Assembly (NCBI RefSeq): GCF_029323795.1
Contig: NZ_CP119758.1
Span: 310,001-374,000, forward strand
Source of the DNA: Zobellia alginiliquefaciens
Lineage (GTDB): Bacteria > Bacteroidota > Bacteroidia > Flavobacteriales > Flavobacteriaceae
Length of the DNA stretch: 64,000 bases
Direction of reading: 5' to 3'
Shown: positions 27,524 through 37,600 of the stretch, one piece after another
Layout: every line of letters starts with the position of its first letter
Position numbering within the stretch: the first letter of the stretch is position 1
Made by a program: the position numbers and the translations under genes
Notes under the pieces: model-generated
Seen by the model: only the letters and a program-made list of their open reading frames with translations
Database searches by the model: none
Told to the model about the DNA's origin: nothing

Positions 27524-28261
27524 TTATTTACTAATTAAATATTTTGTGACAGGAATTTCTAACTCCTTCATTTCCTCCACTGCTAAACCCGCTATCATAA
27601 ATGCTCCCAACTGGGATAAATGGGTATTATCATTTGCACCTTTTGGTCTTTGAGGATAAATCCCCGGTTCAAAATATAAATACAACTGTTTCGATTTCTC
27701 CGGACCCATTTTTTCAACCAATGTTTTGGTTTTGACTTCCATGTCTATAAAATAGACCTCATTCTCTTCGGCCACTTGTTGTACTGCAGGAATGTAATCT
27801 CCATGGGTGTCTGTTAAAGTTCCTGCCTCGTTAAAATGCCTTCGAACAATAGAGGTAAAAAGTATGGGAATAGCTCCCTTTTCTTCGGTCTCTTTAATAT
27901 ATTTTTCAAGATTTCTTTTGTAAGTGGTAAAAGGACGTGTATACCTTGCGGTATCGGGCTTACTATCATTATGGCCAAACTGTATAAAAATGTAATCTCC
28001 TTTTTTGACTTTAGAAATTACTTTTTCCCACCTACCCTCATCAATAAAACTCTTTGAACTACGTCCATTTTTTGCATGATTTTCAACTATAACTGAATCA
28101 TTAAAGAAATGTTGTAAGACCTGTCCCCAACCATATTCGGGAATTTCTTTTTTCTGTTTATTGGACATGGTCGAATCACCAATCATAAAAATGTGAACCG
28201 GGCGAAAATCACTTTTAGTAAACCCTAGACAAATCACTGAAAGGAAAATTAGTTTTTTCAT
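27524..28261 (-). CDS. Rhamnogalacturonan acetylesterase-like SGNH hydrolase (CE12 type)
   Basis: 245-residue secreted esterase expected to remove acetyl groups from rhamnogalacturonan or related pectic backbones so that depolymerases can act. The SGNH blocks are all visible: FMIGDSTMSN with the nucleophile S30 (block I), NGRSSKSF (block II), IQFGHNDSKP (block III) and GANDNTHLSQLGA with the catalytic D and H (block V). EYGWGQVLQ is characteristic of the CE12 group. A signal sequence covers about the first 18 residues. Its presence among GH28 and GH88/105 enzymes supports a galacturonic-acid-containing acetylated substrate. Confidence 0.9.
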   Translation of the reverse strand: MKKLIFLSVICLGFTKSDFRPVHIFMIGDSTMSNKQKKEIPEYGWGQVLQHFFNDSVIVENHAKNGRSSKSFIDEGRWEKVISKVKKGDYIFIQFGHNDSKPDTARYTRPFTTYKRNLEKYIKETEEKGAIPILFTSIVRRHFNEAGTLTDTHGDYIPAVQQVAEENEVYFIDMEVKTKTLVEKMGPEKSKQLYLYFEPGIYPQRPKGANDNTHLSQLGAFMIAGLAVEEMKELEIPVTKYLISK

Positions 28262-28354
28262 TTAATTATTTTTATCAATTATAATGGATTTCATAATCGG
28301 TCATTATGACTCTTACAGCACAAGGCACTGAATTAAGGTAACCAACTTTTCAAA

Positions 28355-28579
28355 TTATAAACCGTTTATCGTACTATCTGTTTGTCTTATAGATTTAACG
28401 TTTATAACATCATTATATAAAAAGTAAATAATTTCATTAAAACCTTCAGACATCGTTAAGCCGGCCCAACCGTGGTTGCCACCGTAAATGGAAGTGAAGT
28501 AATACGCTTCACCTAACCCCCTTAAACGCTCAGCTATAGGCCTTGAACCATAAAGCATCCAAAAGCCTTTATCTTTAAT
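28355..28579 (-). pseudogene. 3' fragment of the alpha/beta hydrolase gene (copy of 30412-30640)
   Basis: The translated piece DKGFWMLYGSRPIAERLRGLGE and onward to NDVINVKSIRQTD is nearly the same as the C-terminus of the esterase at 30412-31311 (DKGFWMLYGSKPIAERLRGLGE). It lacks the nucleophile elbow and the rest of the fold. Its 5' side is joined in frame to a DUF6807 fragment in a different frame, giving an accidental 81-codon frame. A dead duplicate produced by recombination. Confidence 0.88.
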
Positions 28580-28751
28580 TAGATCTTCGATAAGTACCAT
28601 TAAGCGATTTTTCTGCTATCTGATAATTTAAAATACTGTCTTTATTCTCCATAAAATAGGCAGCATCCCCTTGAATTACAAAGCTGATTTTTTGGGCGTT
28701 AATACCATTTGTCAAGTTGACAAAACAGATAACAATGAATATTCGAAACAT
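28580..28751 (-). pseudogene. 5' fragment of the DUF6807 gene (copy of 27160-27330)
   Basis: Starting at an ATG at 28751, the sequence gives MFRIFIVICFVNLTNG and continues to NQIAEKSLNGTYRRSN, close to the first 57 or so residues of the DUF6807 protein at 26389-27330, including about ten bases before the start codon. It then breaks into the esterase fragment. Nucleotide identity is near nine in ten by eye. No function expected. Confidence 0.88.
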
Positions 28752-28756
28752 ATCTT

Positions 28757-29056
28757 TTAAAAATTGAATATATGTGCCCCAAAAATAAAATCATGAGCAA
28801 CCTGTTTTACGGTTATCGCTGTTCCGGCAGGAAGCCCTTTGAGATTTAATACCGCATCAGCTTTTCTGTTTTCCTCAATATCTCGATCAATTTTTGCCTG
28901 AACTTTAGAGATCCACAATTTCCAGTAGGCAGCACTCATAACCGTGTCCTTTTGTGAAATTGTTACTCGTGTTTTCTCCGTCTCTATCCCGTTTGCATAT
29001 TGCGGGATTTGAAACGGACACTGTAATAGTAAAATGTAGATAATTTTCTGATTCAT
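28757..29056 (-). pseudogene. N-terminal fragment of a GH10-like glycosidase
   Basis: A 99-codon frame that looks like the start of a GH10-family (endo-beta-1,4-xylanase-type) protein: AAYWKLWISKVQAKIDRDIE, RKADAVLNLKGLPAGT and KQVAHDFIFGAHIFNF, the usual N-terminal module and first barrel strand. It stops right after AHIFNF, where the barrel should continue for about 300 residues, at the junction with the copied DUF6807 5' end. The joint lies in an A/T run (TTTTTAAAAGAT) shared by both parents. The family call is from memory of the motif, so moderate. Confidence 0.68.
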
Positions 29057-29137
29057 GGAAATTATTATCTTAAGATTTAATTAGCCACTCCAAAAAGGAG
29101 GATGCCCAGATTTAATTTCTTTATTGTTAAATGGACC

Positions 29138-30130
29138 TTATATAGGTTCATGCATCATTAATTCTTCTATAACATCAGTAACTATTTTATAAGGGTACTT
29201 ATGTACGAGGAAATAATGGTTGGCATTTATTTTTGGTTTCCATTGATTGTAACCATCCTCGTCAACTAAAAATTCACCAGGTCCACAAACATAAAAATAC
29301 TTCTCCGGATCCCTTATGGCACAAAGAACTGCTGTTTGATCCCACGATCTTCTATTTTCAGAGGGTTGTTCGCTATAAGTAGCTAAATTATAAGCATAAG
29401 CCCATGCAGCCGGGTTTTTAACCGACCCCGTTGCTGCTAATTTATTACCGGTCTTAATTGAATTTCCAATCTCAGCTCCGCTAAAAAGTATAGGAGTTGG
29501 CCAGTGATTGAACGTGTAAAAGGAAGCTTCTGAATGCTTATAAACATTATATTCACGCCCCTCTGGGAGGTACCCGGCCATCGCAACCAGTTTCTTTACC
29601 TTCTGGTTTACTAGCTCAATACCCGAGAGCGGAGAAAATTCATCGGGACCTGATTTTAGTAAATTTTCAAGATTTGTAGTAAATCCAACGGTAACAATTG
29701 TAATACTTTTGTCGGACTGAGATGATAAAACCTCTCGATATACTTTAGTCGCCGAAGGATAATTTTTCGAATGTTTAAGCTCAGGGGCGAATCTTACAAT
29801 AGTAGAATCATTCCAATTGTTTTTATGGATAAAATTCACGCCGTTTTTTTCAGGCACTCCTATGGGAATGTTCGGCTTATTAAAGTACCTATTAAAGAGT
29901 TCTATAGTAGGGGCAACACTTGGATGACTATTGCATGAAATAGTTGCTAAAATGTCACATTCACCACTATCTGCTAAAGCATGCAAAACAGCAATGGCTC
30001 CCACATCATCGTAATCTGGACCCATATCCGTATCAAAAATAACTTTAACGGGTTCTGGAGTCTTATTTTTTTCTGGTGTCGTGTTACATCCCACAACCAA
30101 AATGAGTAAAATGTAAAGTAATTGTTTCAT
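29138..30130 (-). CDS. Nucleoside hydrolase-like lipoprotein (IUNH fold)
   Basis: 330-residue protein with a lipoprotein signal (ILLILVVGC, Cys15) and the inosine-uridine nucleoside hydrolase fold. The calcium- and ribose-binding motif is present as VIFDTDMGPDYDDVGAIAVL (about residues 29-48), followed by ATISCNSHPSVAPTIE and WDQTAVLCAIRDPE near residue 265. In polysaccharide loci, secreted members of this fold are thought to act on glycan-derived rather than nucleoside substrates, but the reaction is not known. It lies between the shuffled fragments and the esterase gene on the same strand. The spacing of about 280 bases to the esterase suggests a separate promoter or a decayed gene between. 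Confidence 0.87.
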   Translation of the reverse strand: MKQLLYILLILVVGCNTTPEKNKTPEPVKVIFDTDMGPDYDDVGAIAVLHALADSGECDILATISCNSHPSVAPTIELFNRYFNKPNIPIGVPEKNGVNFIHKNNWNDSTIVRFAPELKHSKNYPSATKVYREVLSSQSDKSITIVTVGFTTNLENLLKSGPDEFSPLSGIELVNQKVKKLVAMAGYLPEGREYNVYKHSEASFYTFNHWPTPILFSGAEIGNSIKTGNKLAATGSVKNPAAWAYAYNLATYSEQPSENRRSWDQTAVLCAIRDPEKYFYVCGPGEFLVDEDGYNQWKPKINANHYFLVHKYPYKIVTDVIEELMMHEPI

Positions 30131-30411
30131 TGTATTTTATTTAATAATTACGGTTGGCTGCGTGTCAGCTAAATTGTTCGTTCCCTAACCCTCCTTTTAC
30201 TGAAGAAGGAATGGAATATTGAACTCAGTCTGGCCATTTGTTGCAATCTACTTCCGCTCACCAAGAACTTAGTCTAATTGAAAACTCTTCCCAAATTGTT
30301 TTTTATCAGTAATTTGTTTTTTTACACAAAAGTCTTGAATTTACAGATATCGCGACTCTTGTTTTTATATATCGTTGTAGAGCATATGGTCACATTTTCA
30401 TTCATTTTTAA

Positions 30412-31311
30412 TTATAGCTTATTTATCGTTCTATCTGTTTGTCTTAAAGATTTAACGTTTATAACATCATTATATAAAAAGTCAATAATTTCATTAAAAC
30501 CTTCAGACATCGATAAGCCGGCCCAACCGTGGTTGCCACCATAAATGGTCGTGAAGTGATACGCTTCACCTAACCCCCTTAAACGCTCAGCTATAGGCTT
30601 TGAACCATAGAGCATCCAAAAGCCTTTGTCTTTACTATCACAATAATGATGAGGGGCAATGTTATAGGGCACTAACTTATCTCCCGTTCCGTGAAAAAGT
30701 TGGGTTGGAACAGCCCTATTTTTATCTATTTTCGAAAGTGTTTTAATAGCTCCCGCCATGCTAATTATTCCTGCATATTTAAAATCTGAAGGTAGTATTT
30801 CATTCTCATAGTAGAATGCCATATTCAAAACCGTTTCTGCACCCGCACTCGATCCCGCTATGATTATTTTATTTGGGTCCACCCGAAATTTATTATCGTT
30901 GTTGAGTATAAACTTTACGGCTAAGCTAACGTCATAGGACGCTGAATCAATAGCTGCTATTTTCTTATCAGTGGGAACGTCGCAACTAAAACCAATATTT
31001 CTCATAGTTAGCCTGTAGGATACAGAAGCAACGGCATATCCCCGCTGAGCAAGTTTTGCAGCAAAACGAACAGCTTTGTCGCTATCTCTGTTACCACTAG
31101 AAAAACCACCTCCATGAACATAAACAATTAAGGGAATCTGGTCTCGATCGTCTCCTGCTACGTAATAATCAAATTGTAATGATTCATTTTTATCAGGACC
31201 ATAATTATAAGTGTATTTAGTGACTTTAGAAAAAACACTATCTAAATAAATGGTTTGAGCAGCTGTAAAATTTGTTGCCAAAACGAATATGACAATTATT
31301 AAATATTTCAT
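30412..31311 (-). CDS. Secreted alpha/beta hydrolase (carbohydrate esterase-like)
   Basis: 299-residue alpha/beta hydrolase with signal peptide (residues 1-18, ending FTAAQ). The oxyanion-hole motif VHGGGFSSGNRD is near residues 65-76, the nucleophile elbow IIAGSSAGAETVLNMA near residue 152, and the catalytic histidine likely in YGGNHGWAGL near 266. The HGGG plus GxSAG pattern is that of the hormone-sensitive-lipase/acetylesterase-like group, and the locus context suggests removal of acetyl or other ester groups from the glycan. Its last third is duplicated as a dead fragment at 28355-28579. Confidence 0.87.
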   Translation of the reverse strand: MKYLIIVIFVLATNFTAAQTIYLDSVFSKVTKYTYNYGPDKNESLQFDYYVAGDDRDQIPLIVYVHGGGFSSGNRDSDKAVRFAAKLAQRGYAVASVSYRLTMRNIGFSCDVPTDKKIAAIDSASYDVSLAVKFILNNDNKFRVDPNKIIIAGSSAGAETVLNMAFYYENEILPSDFKYAGIISMAGAIKTLSKIDKNRAVPTQLFHGTGDKLVPYNIAPHHYCDSKDKGFWMLYGSKPIAERLRGLGEAYHFTTIYGGNHGWAGLSMSEGFNEIIDFLYNDVINVKSLRQTDRTINKL

Positions 31312-31494
31312 CGTAATTATTTACTTTTTTATTTAACTATCCTCATTAAAGTCTTACTATTTTGTTTGAGATTAAATTGGTCTTGATTTCCATCTCGAAC
31401 GAAATGGCTTATCATTAATCTTACTTATCTCAAATAAGACCTCAAGAACTTAGAAAAAGCTTATTCGAATTTTAAAACATAATAAATTGAATTT

Positions 31495-32691
31495 CTAATT
31501 ATAATATTTTTCAAATTCATCTTTCCACTTTACTATCTTATTTTCATGTAAGGCATCCAGGCCCATTTGTACGGAAATTGCTGCCTTTGAACCACTAATA
31601 ATATCAGATTCTGGTGTTTTGTTTTCAATAATACTGTTTGCAAAATCGGTTAAAGCCTGTACTGAAGAATTTGCATGTTCAATATTAATCGGGATTCCCT
31701 TTCCCTTTGCCCATTGGACTGTAGCACCTGCAACTCCGTCTACCTCCCCTATTTCCTTTTTATCCGAATTTCCTTCTGGATAAAACCACGCCTTATCATA
31801 ATCTAAGATAATGGTTCCCTTATCCCCCAAAACTTTAATTTGATAATCATTCATGGAATTAGATGTTAAGCAAGTGAACTTGGCCTTAACTCCTTGGGGG
31901 TATGTATAAATCAAATGAATATTGTCAAAAGTTTCCCTTCCATCTTTCCAATAATCAACTCCGCCAGAACCTGTAACTTGCTCTGGTACAGAATCTAGAA
32001 CCCAATTAACAAAATCAATTTGATGAGAACAAAGTTCAGCCACTAACCCTCCTGAATACTCTTTATACATTCTCCAATTAACAATACGTTCTAATTTAGT
32101 ATCAACTACTGGTCTTCGCCAATCCCCATTTCGGTTCCACTGACATTCAAAGGCTGTAATATTTCCTACAGCTCCATTTTTTATAATGTCTACTACATGC
32201 GAATAAAGTCTGGAACTATGGTATTGATGACCAACTTGGAAAATTTTAGAGCAGTCTCTTTTTTTTAAAATTAAATTTTTAATCCCTTCATAACCTTTTG
32301 CCATAGTTTTTTCACCATAAACATGTTTATTGGCATCTATAGCATCAATTTCAATCGCGGAATGTGTATTAAATGGCGTTGCCACCAAAACAGCATCTAT
32401 TTCCTTATTATCTAATAAACCTCTGTAGTCAGAATACCCAATTACTTTTTTATCGGCACGGGCTATTCCATTCTCTAACCTGAATGGTAGAACATCACAA
32501 CAGGCCATCAAATTAAACTGAGAAATTTTATTTATCAACGGTATGAGTCCTCCTCCCCTGTCTCCCGTTCCGATTACACCTAAATTTATGATTTCATTTT
32601 TATTAAGGGAAAAAGAATTTATAGGTGATAAAGCTGCAATCGTACCTAATACACCTTTACTGGTACTACTAACAAATTTTCGTCTATTCAT
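31495..32691 (-). CDS. Gfo/Idh/MocA-family oxidoreductase, exported
   Basis: 398-residue NAD(P)-dependent sugar oxidoreductase-family protein. The N-terminus MNRRKFVSSTSKGVLGTIAAL has twin arginines and a hydrophobic stretch, a Tat-type signal, so it is probably exported folded with its cofactor. The Rossmann motif GVIGTGDRGGG is near residue 39, EKTMAKGYEG (the EKP-like active-site strand) near 132, and SHQIDFVNWVL supplies the conserved H-x-x-D-type pair. Some exported members cleave or modify glycosides by an oxidation-elimination route; substrate here is unknown. It lies downstream of SusD, after a hairpin. Confidence 0.9.
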   Translation of the reverse strand: MNRRKFVSSTSKGVLGTIAALSPINSFSLNKNEIINLGVIGTGDRGGGLIPLINKISQFNLMACCDVLPFRLENGIARADKKVIGYSDYRGLLDNKEIDAVLVATPFNTHSAIEIDAIDANKHVYGEKTMAKGYEGIKNLILKKRDCSKIFQVGHQYHSSRLYSHVVDIIKNGAVGNITAFECQWNRNGDWRRPVVDTKLERIVNWRMYKEYSGGLVAELCSHQIDFVNWVLDSVPEQVTGSGGVDYWKDGRETFDNIHLIYTYPQGVKAKFTCLTSNSMNDYQIKVLGDKGTIILDYDKAWFYPEGNSDKKEIGEVDGVAGATVQWAKGKGIPINIEHANSSVQALTDFANSIIENKTPESDIISGSKAAISVQMGLDALHENKIVKWKDEFEKYYN

Positions 32692-32910
32692 GACTATTAT
32701 AAATTATTTTTAAATTCAGATTCAAAGTGTCAGTTCGACCAATTCTTGGCCAATCAATTATATAATCCCAAAGTTTCATTTAATGTATTGCCATTACTAA
32801 ATGGAGTCAGCAATAACAGGAAACTTATAAATAATAGATTTTATAGTGATTAATAAGAGTTATTGGTCAACATGATAAAGATTATCTTATTTAACTATAA
32901 GTTAATAAGA

Positions 32911-32936
32911 ACAAGTTTGAAGTTTTTCAAACTTGT
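32911..32936 (-). terminator. Hairpin after susD of the second locus
   Basis: Perfect 10-base inverted repeat ACAAGTTTGA / TCAAACTTGT with a 6-base loop, about 20 bases past the SusD stop on the minus strand, followed by TTCTTATT. It could partly stop transcription so that SusCD are made in excess of the downstream enzymes. A similar hairpin follows the other SusD. Confidence 0.62.
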
Positions 32937-32953
32937 ACCATTATGCTTAATTG

Positions 32954-34606
32954 TTAATATCCTGGATTTTGCTCAAGTACAGCATCAATATTTCGCTCTA
33001 TTTCTGCTGCTGGAATTGGCCATAAATTATATTTGGGAAGAATTTCATTTGCTAAATAAGGGTTATAAGATTTTACCCTTTCATATAATAATCCGAGTCT
33101 CATTAAAGTGAGTCTTCTTTTCTCTTCGACCCCTAATTCTCTCATTCGTTCATCTAAAATATAATCGATATCTACATCTGAAGGAGCTACATCATTAGCA
33201 TTAGATCGAGAGCGTACCATATTAATATCCTTTGCCGCATCAATAGCATTACCCATTGCCAAATATGCTTCAGCTCTTAGTAAATAGGTTTCAGCCAATC
33301 GAAACATATATTGATCTGTATAGGTCGCTCCTGCAGAACTTTTTAAAGTACCTAGTTCGATATTATCATAAAGTCCTGGAGGATGATTAAATGGAGTTGT
33401 AGCCTTTGACTGATAAGCATAAAAATCACGAAGTGTATCTACACCATCAGGTGGGTTCTCTACAGAAAAAACCTGACCAAATAAAGTTGAATTAGGATTA
33501 TCCGCTGTAAATTCCCGAACGAAGTTATGATTTGCATTACGTATATCATTATCGAAATCACTCTCCCATATCTCATTGGAAAAGTGTTTGGTAGGTGGAG
33601 CCCAGCCTATTCCACGACCTCCAGTATATCCACTTTTTGGCCATAGAAATGGTGTTTCTCCATTTATTACAACATTACGAACCATAGGGGGATGGTGTCT
33701 TTCTAAATTATAAGCCCCCCATCTATGTCCCGAAGCAACACTACCCCCTAAAATATCCGTTTCAAACTGTATTACCCAAAGAGCTTCCGTATTGCCAGAG
33801 CTCCTATTTTGATTATTCATTCTGAACAAATCCCAATAGACGTCCCCAGGTGTTTCATTGGCTCTAGAGCCAAATCTATCTTTCATCAAAGCCGTCTCAG
33901 GGCTATTGATAACTGAACTAGCTGCGTCAACAGCATCTTCTGGCCGTCCTGCTGCTAAATAGACCTCAGCGAGTACATGTTGAGCAACTAGTTTGTTTAT
34001 CTTTCCATCTAAAGCTTCCGATATTCCTGGAAGATTTTCGGCTGCATATTTCAAATCCTCGATTATTTGGATTAAAACCTCTTCTTTGGAAGCTCTTAAA
34101 AAATCCGTTCGTGGCTCCGACATTTCTTCAGTTACTAAAGGGACACCTCCCCACATATAGACCAACGTTCGATAAGCAAATGCTCTAAAAAATCTTGCCT
34201 GAGCTATAAGTTCTATAGACTGTTCCGCAGAAATATCTGCTGTGGAGGTTCGGCTAATAACAATATTTGATTCAACTACCATTGTATAAAGGTTCGCCCA
34301 ATGTGTAGCAGGGATATCACTGGTAGGATCATACGCTGCAATCATATTGCTATGTCTGTTATTTCTATGTCCGTCTGAGACCAAATCAGTACCGTATAAA
34401 TAGTCAAATGGTCTATTCTCATCAAGAACATAAAATATGCTTCTAGTTAACCAATACAAATTGTTTACTGTTGCGTTAAGCCCCTCATAAGTATCATAGG
34501 CATTTACATCACTTAAAAAGTCTAAAGGTTCTTCCTTTAAAAAATCTTTATTACATGCTGTTGTTATGCACATTATGCTTATCACTAATACTATAAATCT
34601 CTTCAT
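32954..34606 (-). CDS. SusD/RagB-like glycan-binding lipoprotein
   Basis: Surface lipoprotein of 550 residues that captures glycan and forms the lid on SusC. The leader has a lipobox (IMCITTACN, Cys18), followed by the SusD opening DFLKEEPLDFLSDVNAYDTYEGLNATVNNLYWL. TPR-like repeats are evident (AQARFFRAFAYRTLVYMWGGVPLVTEEM, residues 145-172). The C-terminal RLAETYLLRAEAYLAMG and ELGVEEKRRLTLMRLGLL are standard for the family. It follows SusC with a 12-base gap. The partner receptor is SusC at 34619-38014. Confidence 0.95.
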   Translation of the reverse strand: MKRFIVLVISIMCITTACNKDFLKEEPLDFLSDVNAYDTYEGLNATVNNLYWLTRSIFYVLDENRPFDYLYGTDLVSDGHRNNRHSNMIAAYDPTSDIPATHWANLYTMVVESNIVISRTSTADISAEQSIELIAQARFFRAFAYRTLVYMWGGVPLVTEEMSEPRTDFLRASKEEVLIQIIEDLKYAAENLPGISEALDGKINKLVAQHVLAEVYLAAGRPEDAVDAASSVINSPETALMKDRFGSRANETPGDVYWDLFRMNNQNRSSGNTEALWVIQFETDILGGSVASGHRWGAYNLERHHPPMVRNVVINGETPFLWPKSGYTGGRGIGWAPPTKHFSNEIWESDFDNDIRNANHNFVREFTADNPNSTLFGQVFSVENPPDGVDTLRDFYAYQSKATTPFNHPPGLYDNIELGTLKSSAGATYTDQYMFRLAETYLLRAEAYLAMGNAIDAAKDINMVRSRSNANDVAPSDVDIDYILDERMRELGVEEKRRLTLMRLGLLYERVKSYNPYLANEILPKYNLWPIPAAEIERNIDAVLEQNPGY

Positions 34607-34618
34607 CTTTGTAATTTT

Positions 34619-37600
34619 TTAAAAAGTTAGGTTCAATCCAAGTGAATAACTCCTAAGGACAGGTCTCTCATTTGCTCCCAATCCACTACCGGTCTCTGGA
34701 TCCCATCCCCTCCAACCAGTCCATGTTGCTAAATTCTTGCCACTAACAAAAATTTGTAAATCGGCCATGTGTAATTTATCTGTCAATTCTTTAGCAAAAT
34801 TATACGAAAGGCTCACATCCTGTAATCGCACGAAGCTTCTACTCTCATACACAGAAGGCGATATTCTAGGACTTTTCCCTGGAAATACAGGATCAACACC
34901 ATTTGGATTATTAGGTTGCCAAAGATCTATTCCATTTAAATAATTATTTCTAATACTTGTACCATTCACAAAAATTGGGTAAATATTATTCTGTAAGTAT
35001 CCATTTTTACCTCCTTGAATAGAGTTTAAAAATACCCTTAAGCTTAAACCTTTATATTCAAATTTATTTAGAATACTAAATCGGTAAGCCGGATTAGAAT
35101 GGCCTATTTTAACTCGGTCATGTTCAGGTGTAATTTCCCCATCTCCATTTACATCTACAATTCTATAACTTCCAGGAAAAAAACCTTCAGGAATATCTTC
35201 ATCATCTAATTGATAAATACCATCTGTCATATAATTATAAACTACTCCTAAGGGTTCACCTATAAATAGATTACTCGCAACGAGGTCATCCTCCACTCCA
35301 TCTCCATCACTATCCCTTCCAACTAGTTTAAGAACTTTGGTTGCTGTAGTTGAAAAATTTAAAGTAGAGTTCCATTTGAAATTTTCAGTATCAATATTCT
35401 GACTAGATATGGTAAATTCAAAACCATTATTTTCAATTTCACCAATGTTGGTACTGATAGCGTCAAAGCCTGTTATATCTGGAATTGCAACGTCGAACAA
35501 TAAATCATTAGTTTTGTTATGATAGTATTCAACGGCGCCAATTATTCTGGACTTAAACAACCCATATTCTAATCCTAAATTAACACCAGTTGTACGCTCC
35601 CATTTCAAGTTAGGATTCGCCAAAGAACTTAGTTGTTGACCAAACACCGTACTTCCACCATCATCAAACACGTAAGCTGCACGTGTTGTCACTCGAGCTA
35701 AAGAGCTGTAACGGCTAGTTTGATTACTACTCGTACCATACCCTAGTCTCAACTTTAGATTATTAACCCATTGAGACTTAAAAAATGATTCATTATGAAT
35801 ATTCCAAGCAATTGCCGCTGAAGGGAAATATCCGTACTTATTCTTTTCAGAAAATCCAGAAAAACCATCTCTTCGCAGTGTACCAGTTAAAAGGTATCGA
35901 TGATCAAAAGTATAATTGAGTCTCATCATCTGATAATTTAATGCTTCTCGCCAAGCAGAAGATTCCGTAAACTGGTTTACACCTTGCTGTAAACTATTGT
36001 ACCCTAAATCTATCCTTGCAAAATCATTAGCCTTTGCCCCGGTCCACTCAGATTTTCGTTCAATAGCTCCATACAAAAGTGTCGCATCAATATCGTGTTT
36101 ACCAAATTGTTGATTATAACTTAAAATGTTATCTAAATTATAGTCATAATAAAAACTTGTATTCTTGTTAGCCGAACCAATCAACCCTGAGCCGTGTTCA
36201 CTAGACCTATAATTTTTATTAATTCTGTAATTGTTACCAAAATTTACTCTGTATGACAATCCTTCTAAGAACGGAAAGTCTATTTTGGTGTAAAAGTTGG
36301 CGAAAAAATAATCGTGTCTTTCTTTATCCAATACGTCATATCCTAAAAACGGATTTTCATCGGTTGTATTTGCGGGGTATGGTATAATATTACCTTCCTC
36401 ATCATAAGGTTTTAATAAAGGTGACGTTCTTATCAACTGACCTAGATGTGGTTCAGACCCATCTTTATTCACGAAAGATGCAAAAGTTTGAGTACCGAAT
36501 TCCAACCAATCTGAAGCCTCAATAGAAAGATTGATTCTCGCTCCTTTACGCTGGAATTTATCATTTGCGATAAATCCTTCTTGATTGGTATGATCAAGTG
36601 ATATAAGATATTTAATTCTTTCAGCCCCCCCAGAAACACTTATTTTTTGTTCATTAATATAACCTGTTTGCGTCCCTGAATCCCACCAATCAAAATCAGT
36701 GTTCACTATATTCCTATTTTCATCGAGCATGGAATAATCAATATAATCCGATAATTCAAAATCTGGATTTGGTTCTGTAAAATTAGGCCCTAAATAAGCA
36801 TCTTGGTAATTCAGTTTTTTAATGCGGTCTAAATAATCAGCTCTATAAAGTGTTCTTAAATTCTCAGAAGTTTCTAAGGTGGCGTATGAGGTGGAGATTG
36901 ATACCCTTGGGCTTTGATTTTTCTTACCCAATTTAGTGGTTATTAAAATAACCCCATTTGCCCCTTGTGCACCATATACAGCTACGGAACTTGCATCTTT
37001 CAATACATCTATAGTTTCAATATCTTTGGGGTTGATAGATTCTAAAGATCCGTTATATTGTATACCATCGAGAACGATCAACACATTCTGGTTTCCTGAT
37101 ATCGTAGTTCTGCCCCTTACTGACAAAGAAGGTGTCGAACCTGCACTATTTACTTGACCAACGTTTAAACCAGGTAAATTCCCCTGCAACAACTGGCCAA
37201 CATTACTTACAGGAGCTTGCTTAAAGTCTTCAATATTTGCTCGCCCAACAGCACCCGTTACATCCTTTCTTTTTCGAGTTCCATATCCTATTAAAACGAC
37301 TTCTTCTAATTCGGAGCTATTTTCTTCCAAAGAAACTTTTATTTCTGACTGCCCATTAATCGTAACTTCTTCGGTAGTAAACCCAATGTAAGAAACTATT
37401 AAAATAGCATTTTTTTCTTCTATAGTAATTGTAAAGTTTCCGTCAAAATCGGCCTGGGTACCATTGGTGGTACCTTTTACAATGATATTTGCCCCGGGTA
37501 AAGGGGCGCCATTTTTATCAGTAATAGTTCCTGTAATGGTCTGTTGTACCGTATCAAGTTCAGTATGATCGGAATCAACATTTAAGGAGTTTGAAATAGT

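Noticed and set aside
28355-28600. 81-codon frame as a real small gene
   Set aside because: It is an accidental joint of an esterase 3' fragment and a DUF6807 5' fragment; the first residues come from a different frame of the DUF6807 piece.
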